DNA of 64,000 nt from assembly GCA_020310875.1 (NCBI GenBank), contig CM035428.1, forward strand, positions 109,583,245 through 109,647,244. Reading direction: 5' to 3'. The stretch's first letter is position 1. Each line of letters starts with the position of its first letter. This document shows, piece by piece, positions 22,084 to 30,958 of this stretch. The position numbers were made by a program, and so were the translations under genes. Origin of the DNA: Ceratopteris richardii. Lineage: Eukaryota > Streptophyta > Polypodiopsida > Polypodiales > Pteridaceae. The notes below the pieces were generated by a model, which was given only the letters and a program-made list of their open reading frames with translations, was not told the DNA's origin and made no database searches.

Positions 22084-22200
22084 AACATTGTAAACTAATG
22101 TTTTATCCCATGTTGAGCCAAAAATGCATTAAAATCAAAAGACATGTATTCCTCCCCTCAATCAAAATGGAGGGTGCCCAAAAACTATGTTACGGGGTAA
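22084..22200 (-). pseudogene. Copia K integrase fragment, core side
   Basis: The minus-strand translation near 22130-22180 gives a degraded GGEYMSFDFNAFLAQHGIKH-type segment, the copia integrase block around the second catalytic Asp. It is directly continued by the fragment at 9996-10178 on the other side of element H, which identifies the H insertion target. Confidence 0.65.
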
Positions 22201-22224
22201 TATGTTACAAATAGGAAGCTTTCA

Positions 22225-23173
22225 CCTTAGCCATGGACCTCTACATGGACATGCAAGTTCCTGCTTCCAAAACTATGGGAAAACTATTCACACATGAGGC
22301 AATGGAGATAACGCAAAAGATAATCAATCCTCTGCTCTATATAAAAATAAGAACAAGAACAAAGATAGCAAAGGCAAAGGTAAAAAATATGATGATGAAG
22401 GTAGCACCTCTCAAACAAACTTTGTAGATAGAGGTAGAGGCTCAAGAGAAAAAGGCAAAGGAGGAAGACAAGGCAGGGGGAAAGCACAAGGCTCATCTCC
22501 ATGTGCCATACGTGGCTTGAGTAATCATACCACTAAGAATTGTTTGAGGATTCCCAAGAACCAAAAAGGTAGAGGTTACAATAGAGGAGGCTATGGAAGC
22601 TCAAGAGGCACATTCGAAAACAACAATGGAAACAATAACAACTCATACAACCTCAACAAGAACTACCAAGGATGATATAGAGGAAGGAGAGACTACAACA
22701 ATTATGCTGATGATCAAACCCAAGAGGATTCACTTATTCTAATGAACATGTCCATGAAGCAAGGTAAAGCAAATGAGCATGTATTCTATATAGACTTAGG
22801 TTGGTGAAATCATGTAGCAGGGAATGTAGCTCTACTCTTAGACTTGGAGGATCTAAGGAATAGACATGAAGTTCAAATAAAAGATGAAACAAGACATCTA
22901 GTTGAGAAGATAGGTAATGCAAAGACCTCAGAAGTGTGCCAACCACCACCAAAAACCTCAAAACTGTAGGTCAAATTGTGGAGAAAGGATTTAAGGTTAG
23001 ACTCACAAAAAATGGAGCATTTGTTGAGGATCCACATCAAGGATTCAAGAGGATAGCAAGAGGAGAAAAGTTAGGTAGATTATTTACATTTGAACTCCAA
23101 GATATTAGAAACATTGCATTGTTCAAATATGGTAGTCAAACTCTATTAGAGTTGGAAATTTGGCATAAGAGAT
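22225..23173 (+). pseudogene. Copia L: gag C-terminus, zinc knuckle, protease and pre-integrase
   Basis: Collinear with element E on the opposite strand: MDLYMDMQVPASKTMGKLFT, a Gly/Arg-rich stretch, a zinc knuckle decayed to C-AIRGLSNHTTKNC (second Cys lost), the protease region YIDLG in place of YIDSG followed by NVALLL, then NLKTVGQIVEKGFKVRLTKN, GFKRIARGEKLGRLFTFELQ and LEIWHKRL. The catalytic DSG is mutated and the frame is broken. The right end is cut exactly where the F LTR begins. Confidence 0.85.
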
Positions 23174-24214
23174 TGTTGGTGCAATCAAAACCAAGCCCAC
23201 ATACTTGGTTAATGGGCACATCTCTTATAGAACCTTATGTGATCAACCCCTTGTAAAAACCATTCACATTTACTTTTGTAAAAGTGTCCTACAACTATGA
23301 GGAAGTTAGGAAGAATCAAATCTCAAAGTTCTTGGTTCTTGATTGATGAGAATATATTCTATTTTTAGGATTCACTTTTAGGTAGACCTCTTTGAATTTG
23401 AATTCAAATATTGGCTCGAATTACAACTATAAAAAGAGGATGACATGACCCACGTGGTATCTCGACTCCATGAGATCATTGTGAAGAGGATGTATTGTGA
23501 ATTGAGAGCTCATATCATAGCACATTCACCTCTCACACACTGTGCAATATATGATTGCCAATGACATTGTATTTGTATAGGATTTAATATACATATTATC
23601 ATTACATTCTCATTTCACTTCTCTGATATGACTACATGAGAACACTGACTTTCTAAGAGCTTATTCTTAGTGTGTAATTGATCCTTTTTCATGACTTAAA
23701 GCATGGTAGATTCAGCATAATGTCTGTATATGACTACAAAGTCTCATTATCATTACCTCTGTGGATCATGAGATATTAACACATCTCTACTTTTTGGTCT
23801 ATTGACTATTGCATCCCGTAATTGTCAGGAAGGTTCTCTGATTTCCTAAACATTTTTATCAGTGTGTAGTCCATCACTTTTTATGAAATCACTCATTATT
23901 GTTAGCTATCTAAGCTTATTCAAAATCCCCAAAAGGAATTAATCTAATTATTGCTGTGCTAAGAGAACTATTCAAAACATTGAACATGCGTATAGACAAG
24001 AATAGAAAGTTTCTTAGTCTTGGATGAATTCCCACCTATTTGTTTTGATCCATTGATTAGTGGATCATGTTCCAAGCAACATAGGTGATTATTTATGATC
24101 ATTAGCTAGCTAAAGAAGCCCGCTATAATATGCAGCAATCATTCTTGGGAGGTGTGAAGTAGGATCAAGTATCACCACTTCATCTCTGAAGACTATGGAG
24201 CATCTCCTCCAACA
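23174..24214 (+). repeat. Copia F 5' LTR
   Basis: 1041 bp, TGTTGGTG...CTCCAACA, followed immediately by a tRNA-Met primer-binding site. Its start interrupts the copia L reading frame after WHKRL. It is a diverged relative of the solo LTR at 43496-44552 (same start TGTTGGTG, shared gaatttgaattcaaa block, ending CAACA). Confidence 0.85.
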
Positions 24215-24215
24215 G

Positions 24216-24227
24216 TGGTATTAGAGC
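24216..24227 (+). other. Primer-binding site of copia F (tRNA-Met)
   Basis: TGGTATTAGAGC, with one C-to-T change from the standard TGGTATCAGAGC, one base after the LTR. Confidence 0.85.
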
Positions 24228-24239
24228 ATCTCCTCCATC

Positions 24240-25042
24240 CTTTATTGACAAATTGGATAGAAGCAACTACTCAACATGGTCACTAAGGATGCAAGCCTAC
24301 CTTCAAGGGAAAATTCTGTATGGATACATCTCGGGAGATGAAGAGATGCCAACATCTAGGAGCAAACATCAACCCACAAGGGAAGAACAAGAAAGGTTGA
24401 CCATATGGTGTGCAAAGGATGCTCTTGCCAGGTCTTATCTGCTAAACTCAATATCTGATTTCTTGTTGCCTTATATTAGGAATTGCAAGACCTCCCAAGA
24501 GACTTGGGAAGTACTCTCATCATATTTCACATCAAATACAAGAGCTAGGAAGAATCAATTATGGATGGAGTTTACAACTCTAAAGAAGTAACCAAAGCAA
24601 GGATTAGGCTGATTATGTAACTAAGACGAAAGATGTAGTTGACCAGATTGCAAGCATTGGAGAGGAGATAGAAGAAGAACACATAGTAAGGCAGATCATT
24701 AATGGCATCAAAGCTTATGATAAGTGGGAATCATTCACCACAACAATGGACCTCTACATGGATATGCAAGAACCTGACCTCAACACCTTGATGGGGCAAC
24801 TCTTCACCCATGAGACAAAGCTCAACAAGAATGGTGACAAATCTAGAGGTAATCAATCATCTACCCTTTATAAAGATAAGAATAAAAGTAAAGATAAAGG
24901 TAAACTGAAGAAGAATGAAGATGAGGCTAGTACCTCTCAAGCCAACTACATAAGTAGAGGAAGAGGTGCTAGAGGAAGGGGCAAAGGAGGAAAGCTAGGC
25001 AGGGGGATCCTTGGCACAAGTGAAGCATCTAACAATGTGAAA
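24240..25042 (+). pseudogene. Copia F gag
   Basis: Gag reads from the N-terminal DKLDRSNYSTWSLRMQAYLQ region (24245-24310) through GYISGDEEMPTSRSKHQ, WCAKDALARSYLLNSISDFL and NQLWMEFTTLKK. After a stop and frameshift near 24590 it continues to MDLYMDMQEPDLNTLMGQLFT and a Lys/Glu then Gly/Arg-rich tail ending near 25040. The zinc knuckle and all of pol are absent. The sequence is close to that of E and L, so the three are copies of one copia family. Confidence 0.88.
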
Positions 25043-25190
25043 TAACTACCATTAACATTATTCAAAATGATCTTACCAACTCCCATTTCCTTTATAGTTT
25101 TTGCAAAAAAAAATTTTTTTTTTTTAATTTCCTTCACATATTTGTCATCCTTCTTTGACTGTGTAGAATTAGCAGATTTCTGCTTACTTC
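25043..25190. other. Unassigned spacer with A9/T12 homopolymers
   Basis: About 150 bp containing a run of nine A followed by twelve T (25105-25126). I see no coding or repeat identity. Confidence 0.4.
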
Positions 25191-25440
25191 ACTACAAGAA
25201 TAATGGGGGTGTAGTGACACCGCTAATTGAAAAAAAGCAAGCACTCTTGCTTATGCAATAGCTCTTCAAAAAAGCATCACATAAGGGACCTCTAGGAGAA
25301 AAAAACAAAAAAATAAATCGGGGTTGTCGCATATGTGATGCTTAGCATCCCTTATGCGATGCTCATGCCAAGCATCACTAGAAGTACCAAAGCCTAGCGA
25401 TGCAGGCAAACTACCGCAGACACTTTCACATTGCATAAGA
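25191..25440 (+). mobile_element. CACTA-type transposon terminus (partial)
   Basis: CACTACAAGAA at about 25191 matches the terminal inverted repeat of plant CACTA (En/Spm) elements. It is followed by typical subterminal repeats in both orientations built on GCATCAC / GTGATGC / GCGATGC (for example GCATCACATAAGGGA, TGATGCTTAGCATC, GCGATGCTCATG near 25275-25380). The opposite terminus was not found. No transposase is present, so this is an end fragment or the start of a non-autonomous copy later filled by other insertions. Confidence 0.5.
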
Positions 25441-25570
25441 AACAGTCAAAGAGTTGAAAAAAATAGCTTCTTCTCGGCACATTTGTGTCGAGATCAAGCA
25501 AAGAGATCGAGCGAAGAGTGACCTCAAGCAAAGAGCGACCATGAGCAAGTGAGTCCCAAGGTAGGTACAC
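25441..25570. other. Unassigned spacer
   Basis: 130 bp with repeated caagcaaagag/cgagcgaagag motifs (25490-25545) leading into the microsatellite. It may be the LTR remnant of element C, but there is no second copy to confirm this. Confidence 0.3.
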
Positions 25571-25642
25571 ATGCACCTGCACACACATACATACACACAT
25601 ATGCATACACACACATGCATACACACACATGCACATACATAC
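25571..25642 (+). repeat. CATACA-type microsatellite, left part
   Basis: Imperfect cacaca/catacaca repeats ending catac, which is the 5-bp target duplication of element A. The tract continues on the other side of A at 42715. Confidence 0.9.
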
Positions 25643-26540
25643 TGTGTTGACCTAAGTACCAACTTAGGGACTTGCGGAGAAAGAGACTATACCTCAATCC
25701 CCTCTCAAGTGCATATAGTGGGGATACACGCTTTTAATTATCAATCCAAAGAGTATACAAACCTAGCCGAGTGTATGAGGACGTGCAATCATGTAATGAT
25801 CAATGCAAATGAACTACTCAAAAGAGTGTAAATAAGGCAAAGACTTATCCAAACAAGCTCCAACTGTTGGTCAAGGCGAAACGATACTTGGTGCAGTAGC
25901 CGTCAGTAATTTGGACTTTTCTTCCAGTTCCGAACTCCAAATATAGCAAATAGCATATGCGTTTCGAAGCTCTCGAGAAGACGCATCCAATGGCAGTAGT
26001 TTCACTCAATTCCGACACTCTTACTTCAAGTTATGAGCAAAATACTGAGTCACGGGAATACTTTCCTACACTTCAGCACTTCCTACACTTCGCACACACC
26101 TTACCTACAACAAATAAACACTTTCATGGATAGACAACACTCACAAGCACTCTTTCCAAGCAATACACATGCATACAAGCTCACAAAGAAGAAGATACAG
26201 AGTGAAGAGGACACAAATTCGAATTTCTGTGCTCTCTATTCTCACAATGGCCAAAAGTTCTTTACAAAGAGTCACATTTGACTTATATACTAGTGCCCTA
26301 GAAATAGTCCTTTCACACAAGAGACCGGCACTTTATTCACTAAAAGACTAATTTCCTACTATTTTACATGGGTAAATTCTCTAATCTTCTGTGGGGATGC
26401 AGCTAGAGGACTCCTCTAGTGCATTTACAATGGGAAATATATTACAAGAATGAGTATGATACAAAAATATGATGTCCAAATCGGAAAAATTTTGGGGCCC
26501 GTCTTTTTCTCTGCTTTGTGCTTTCTTTAGCTCTGCAACA
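25643..26540 (-). repeat. Element A 3' LTR
   Basis: 898 bp. On the element strand it reads TGTTGCAGAGC...GGTCAACACA. Paired with 41818-42714. Confidence 0.95.
26282..26289 (-). promoter_or_regulatory. TATA box in element A LTR
   Basis: The minus strand reads TATATAAG; identical in the 5' LTR at 42456-42463, where it would drive the genomic RNA. It lies about 260 bp from the LTR start. Confidence 0.5.
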
Positions 26541-26556
26541 CTCTCCCCCTCTTCGT
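26541..26556 (-). other. Polypurine tract of element A
   Basis: The minus strand reads GAAGAGGGGGAGAG immediately before TGTTGCAG of the 3' LTR. It is preceded by a short hairpin-like motif GTCAAGGGACGACAG. Confidence 0.9.
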
Positions 26557-27112
26557 CTCTGTCGTCCCTTGACAGGCTTTGCTTCTTGTCATCAGTTTGT
26601 TGTCCGCACGCATCCAGTGGTTAGTATTGCCTGATTCTTGATCTTGCATTACGTTTTAGAGGCGCTCTGATTTGTCCTGGTTGCACACATCGGACCTTGC
26701 TGTGTTATTCACTTCTTTTCTCTGCACGCAACCTTTGCTCATTGTTACCTGTTTATAAAACAGGTGTTCAGTTTTGACGGCCTCTTCTTAATTCTTGTTT
26801 TACATTCTCTGGGCCTGATGCATTCGACTTGCTTGCCCGCAACCCTTGGAGTTAGACTGACTACCTGATATTCCGCAGTCTAATTCACCTATAGGCTCAT
26901 TAATTCTGGGTTGCCACGCACGCCACCAGTGGAAGGCATGAAGATGTGGTGCTTCAGTCTTCGATCTGGACCTTCCAGAGATCAAGAGGTTGAAGCACCC
27001 ATGTGGGTTACGTCCTTTCCTTGGTGTGTGTGCCCCTGCAGGGCTCTGTGCAGAGATGGGTGTTGCGCCCCTGCGGGGCTTCTTGCAGAGATATATCTTC
27101 AGATATTTCCTT
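26557..27112 (-). other. Element A 3' untranslated tail with GC-rich tandem repeat
   Basis: About 560 bp between the accessory stop and the polypurine tract with no coding similarity. Positions 27021-27098 hold two imperfect direct copies of a ~36-bp GC-rich unit (GCCCCTGCAGGGCTCTGTGC / GCCCCTGCGGGGCTTCTTGC), each containing the palindromic CCCTGCAGGG or CCCGCAGGGG core. Confidence 0.6.
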
Positions 27113-28222
27113 TTAATGAAGCTGCTTCTTTCGTTGTCTTCTTCTTTTCTTCTTTTTACTTGACTCTCCCTCAACACTGCCCCCCTCCTGGACTCTGTCG
27201 TCCCCGACAGGCTTTTTGTGGCGACGTGTGTAGGTTTGGATGGCTTGTTGCTCTCTTTGATTTAGCAGATTCGCGTGACATAGCATGAACTCCTTCCATT
27301 GTTGAGACTTTACTCCGTCCTCTGGCGCCTGTCTCTGATCAGCAAAGAAACTTGTCTCATAGGCCACCAGTCTTGCATTGAAATTGGAGGTCATTTTAAT
27401 AAAAATCTCTGAATCCATTTCAAAGAAGCCTGTAAAGAATGCTTCTTCAAAAGTCTGCATATATGTCGATGGCAAAAACATGAGACGAGAAAAATATGCC
27501 ATAATAGTTAACCGGCTTGGAATAGTAGATAAATAAAAAATTAATGCCTCCGATCCTTGCGTAATGCCGATGAAATTCAAAAATGTATACTGTGCATGTT
27601 GGAACACTTTTATTACCGTCAAGAACATGCTAAATATTTTATTTGTCATTTTGACTGCTAAATCTGGAACGGTAGCATATCTTGCAAGCCAAAATTCCAT
27701 GGTTTTGACCATGTATTCCTCTATCGGTAGGTAGTTATGTGGTGGACTAGGTAATAGTGGATAATTTAACCACTGATTATTAATGTTGCCTTGTCGCTGA
27801 CCTTCCCAAAATTGCATCCAGGCTCTTCTACGGGGTAGTGGGCAAAATGATGGGTTGACTTGAAGCTCATACGGGGATGCTTCCCACTGTACCCGTAGTG
27901 TAGGGTTCTTTTCCAAGAGCTTCCTTCTCCATATTGGATCTGCTGCCTCAAACTCTTCTTGAGTATAGTTAAACGTGTCATACCGAAAGTGGAGATTATG
28001 ATCCGGTTCTTTATTTGTCGTATGCTTTATGTAATGCCGAGTTCGTTCCTTCAATAGTCCGTATGGTACATTGAACGGCCTGAGTAGGTGCTCGAGTTGC
28101 TTGCTGTCAATTTGAGCCTCTTTCATTAATTTGATGATTTGATCTTCAAACTCCGCAGTAAGCTGGGACACCAGTAGTGCCCTGTCTGCTCGGCTTAGTT
28201 CTGCAATGTCTCGAGTGTTAGG
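27113..28222 (-). pseudogene. Element A accessory protein, C-terminal domain
   Basis: About 370 residues in the same frame as the upstream coiled-coil ORF, separated from it by one TAA at 28223. The sequence continues PNTRDIAELSRADRALLVSQ into a folded-looking domain rich in aromatics (RRAWMQFWEGQ, WLNYPLLPSPPHNYLP, FWLARYATVPDLAV, TFEEAFFTGFFEMDSEIFI, AYETSFFADQ). It ends with a strongly basic tail KKKKRRRQRKKQLH that could be a nuclear localisation or nucleic-acid-binding signal. No transmembrane helix or signal peptide is evident, so an envelope role is not supported. Element B carries a clear homologue. The last 35 codons overlap a polypurine-like module (27166-27217). Function unknown. 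Confidence 0.75.
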
Positions 28223-30208
28223 TTAGAATGGAACCTTCCTTTCTGCCCTTATTGGTGAATGATACGAGGGGGGAGAGAGAGGACGTACCTCTTCCTCCAC
28301 AGTAGCCGTGGTCTCTTGTGGAACTACTGGTGTCCCCTGTTTTGCTCGCTGCTCTAATTGCTCCTGAAGCTGTTTGATTAAATCATCTTTTTTCTTGTTT
28401 TCTTCTTCGGCCTTAGCAATAGTTGCTTGGTGTTTAATTAGTTCCTGGGCCACAATATTCATGTGCTCTGTGTCTTCCTTGCACTGTCGCAGATAGTTAT
28501 TCTCTGCCTTTTTCCATTTCGTTCTGAGGGCAGTTGTGTCCTCCATGTATCTCTTTTCCCAATCTGTAATGACAGCTTGCTCCTGTCTGAGCTGGTCTTC
28601 TAGTTTAGTGATCTGTTCTTCCAAGTTCTTGAGATTTCCTTGTTGGTTATCAGTAATTGTCAGTGGCTGATCACTAATGAGAGCTGTCATTAACTCTTTA
28701 TTTCGTTGTCGCATATTGTCAGCTTCTTCCATACTGACTTTGAGCTGAGACTCTAAGATTTTACTTCGTGCTTGAATACGTGTCTTCTCAGTCTCACTCA
28801 TCTCTAATTTCCTTGTTAATTCCTGGACTTGGTCTTTCAGTTTTGTCTGCTCTATCTCTAGCATGTTGTTTCGTGTTTTGACCTCTTGAACTTCCTTTTC
28901 TTTATTTAGAGCTTGTTCTCTTACCTTGGATAATTCTTCGAAAAGATGTTTACCTGCTCTTTCAAGTTCTTTCTTGTCTCGCATGGCTTGGTCGTAATCC
29001 TCATCAGCGTCAAGCATCAATTGTTGTGTGTCCAGAGCTGTTCTAATCATATCTTGCACAACAGGCTTGAGTTGAGCTATGTCTACATTCAGCCATGTCT
29101 TTGCTATTCCTGGAGTCTCTCCTGTTTGCACATCTTTGCCTTCTGCCACCTGGATTGTTTCATTATGCGGTTGTCTAACTTGCAGTTGTATTCTGGGTTC
29201 TTCATCATCTCCTTTTGCTTCATCCTTTTTAGTGGCACTCCCCTGAAACATGACATCCATTGGGGAGGGTTCTGCCACAACCCTGATTGGTGTGAAGGGT
29301 TCTTCCGTTTCTATAGCATTATCTTCATTCTCCATTTTCGATATCTCCTCATCTGTCTTTGTGCTTGTGGTTTTCTGATTCACTTTTATTTCTTGATCGA
29401 CTGGCTTTAGGCCTTCTGGTTCTTCATCATAGTCAACTTCATTTAATTCGGTCCATTGCCCATCATCTTTCGATTCGCTTCGAGTATCCACATCCAACAA
29501 TGATGTGTTCTTGTCTTCTTTGTCCTGTGTTGACGAGCTGGAATTGTCTAATCCGATTTCGCTGTATCTGTGAACTTTAGTGAGTTTTCTTTTTGTATTT
29601 AATCCCTGTTGTGACTGCTGATAATGATGACCTTGCACTGGTAAGTTGAGTTGTCCTTCCATGTATTTGTGCGTCTCTTCCAATGCTTTAGTCAATTCTT
29701 CTTCCGTGATTTGTTTCTGTCCTGCAATGGTCACTTTTGGAAGTACATGGACTCTTTTTGTCATAGGTTCTCCTGCTTCATCTTGCTTGACTTCTCTTAG
29801 TCTTTTTGTGCCTCTCATTCTCGGCTGAGAACTGGTTTCGGCTTCTTCTCCGCTGATGGCAACCTTCTTTTTCTTAGGGACCATGGCTGGTTTTTCATAT
29901 TGAGCTAGCTTTTCTGAAGTTGGCATCTCTCTCAAACAATTCTTCATATCCAAAGCTTCATATATCAGTAATGTAAGAGCCGAACTACCATTCAAAAATT
30001 TCTTCTGGCCCCACTTCTTCTGGGCTTCAAATAATCTTTCTTGGACATAGCCTATCATATTCACTTTGTTCCCAATTTGTCTCATGGCATGCGATAATAA
30101 TTGTACTACTATCTTCTGTGGAGCGGTGTACCTGTGCATGCTTGGGAAACAAAAGTGTTGATGCACCAATCGAACAGCATCTTCTATGTCGATTCTGTTT
30201 ATATCCAA
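28223..30208 (-). pseudogene. Element A accessory protein, central acidic and coiled-coil region
   Basis: 661 codons. The first ~110 residues form a helical domain (VRLVHQHFCFPSMHRYTAPQ; NMIGYVQERLFEAQKKWGQK; FLNGSSALTLLIYEAL) that has a relative in element G. A basic patch with PKKKKVAISGE follows, then a long Glu/Asp-rich low-complexity linker. From about residue 400 to 640 come strong heptads (LERAGKHLFEELSKVREQAL, EQTKLKDQVQELTRKLEMSE, LEEQITKLEDQLRQEQAVIT) predicting a long coiled coil and hence oligomerisation. The ORF has no ATG at its 5' end (the first codon is TTG) and overlaps the preceding 157-codon ORF by 10 nt in the -1 frame. It is therefore the continuation of that ORF after a single-base indel. 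Confidence 0.8.
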
Positions 30209-30666
30209 AAATGATCTCTTCTTGGGATCATGACACTCTGCTTTGACACTAGTAATACCTGCTTGATTAACTCATGTGTGAATTGGATTGTCTTCCACAT
30301 TCCGACTTTATCCAATACTCGTGCTTCTGGAACTGATATTTTTGTTGCGGCAAGTTGCATGGTATTCATTACCTGTGCACATCTCTGAAAATCTGGAACA
30401 TAGATAGGCAACTTGAGAAATGCCTCTATGCCCGCTTGTGTCCATACATCTTCAATATGAGGTAACCCCTGTATGATTGTTTTGAAGTCCTGTGACATGA
30501 TAGGAAAATAATGATCTGTGTCCATAATTTTGATTGTTGCCATGAAGATGAGCTCTGCCACTGGTTGATCGTCCTGAAACCAGTGACCTCTTGCTTTTGT
30601 AATTGACTCGAGTGGGAAAAGCTGGACCTCTTCCTGTTGCGTAGATTCTGAATCAGTAGACGCCAT
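30199..30666 (-). pseudogene. Element A accessory protein, N-terminal domain
   Basis: It starts at ATG 30666 (MASTDSESTQQEEVQLFPLE), 293 bp after the pol stop. It contains a HWFQDDQPVAELIFMATIK block conserved in element G and ends at 30199, just after a five-T run (about 30212-30216). A one-base slip there enters the central ORF. Together the three segments would make a protein of about 1,180 residues. Its place after pol is where plant gypsy elements sometimes carry envelope-like or antisense genes, but I recognise no known family. Confidence 0.75.
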
Positions 30667-30958
30667 CTGCACTCAATATAGAGTATGAATTAGTTGCCAT
30701 ATATTGTCATAAATCCTCCTTTATTTGTTTGTCATAAGCTCGATATTGCTCCGAGTGAATGGTGTCGTCCCTTTCCCGTGTTTGTGAGAAAGGTAATACC
30801 TGGGTTTTTCACATATTTAAGTATTTTTATATTTTTATCTGAAAAGGAAAACAGAAAAGTTAGTTTATAGCCGAAGCGATTATTATTATTTTTTGGAGTA
30901 ACTTCCTCAATGTATGTACAAGTGCTCTCCTATTTCCCCATGAGGAAAATGTGCTTGA
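30667..30958 (-). other. Intergenic spacer between pol and accessory ORF in element A
   Basis: About 290 bp with a short AT-rich stretch (tatttttatatttttatct, 30823-30841) and no coding similarity. It could hold a splice acceptor or internal promoter for accessory expression; I cannot identify one. Confidence 0.4.

Noticed and set aside
28223-30208. Envelope glycoprotein for the accessory ORF of element A
   Set aside because: No signal peptide, no transmembrane helix and a long acidic/coiled-coil make-up; only the position is envelope-like.
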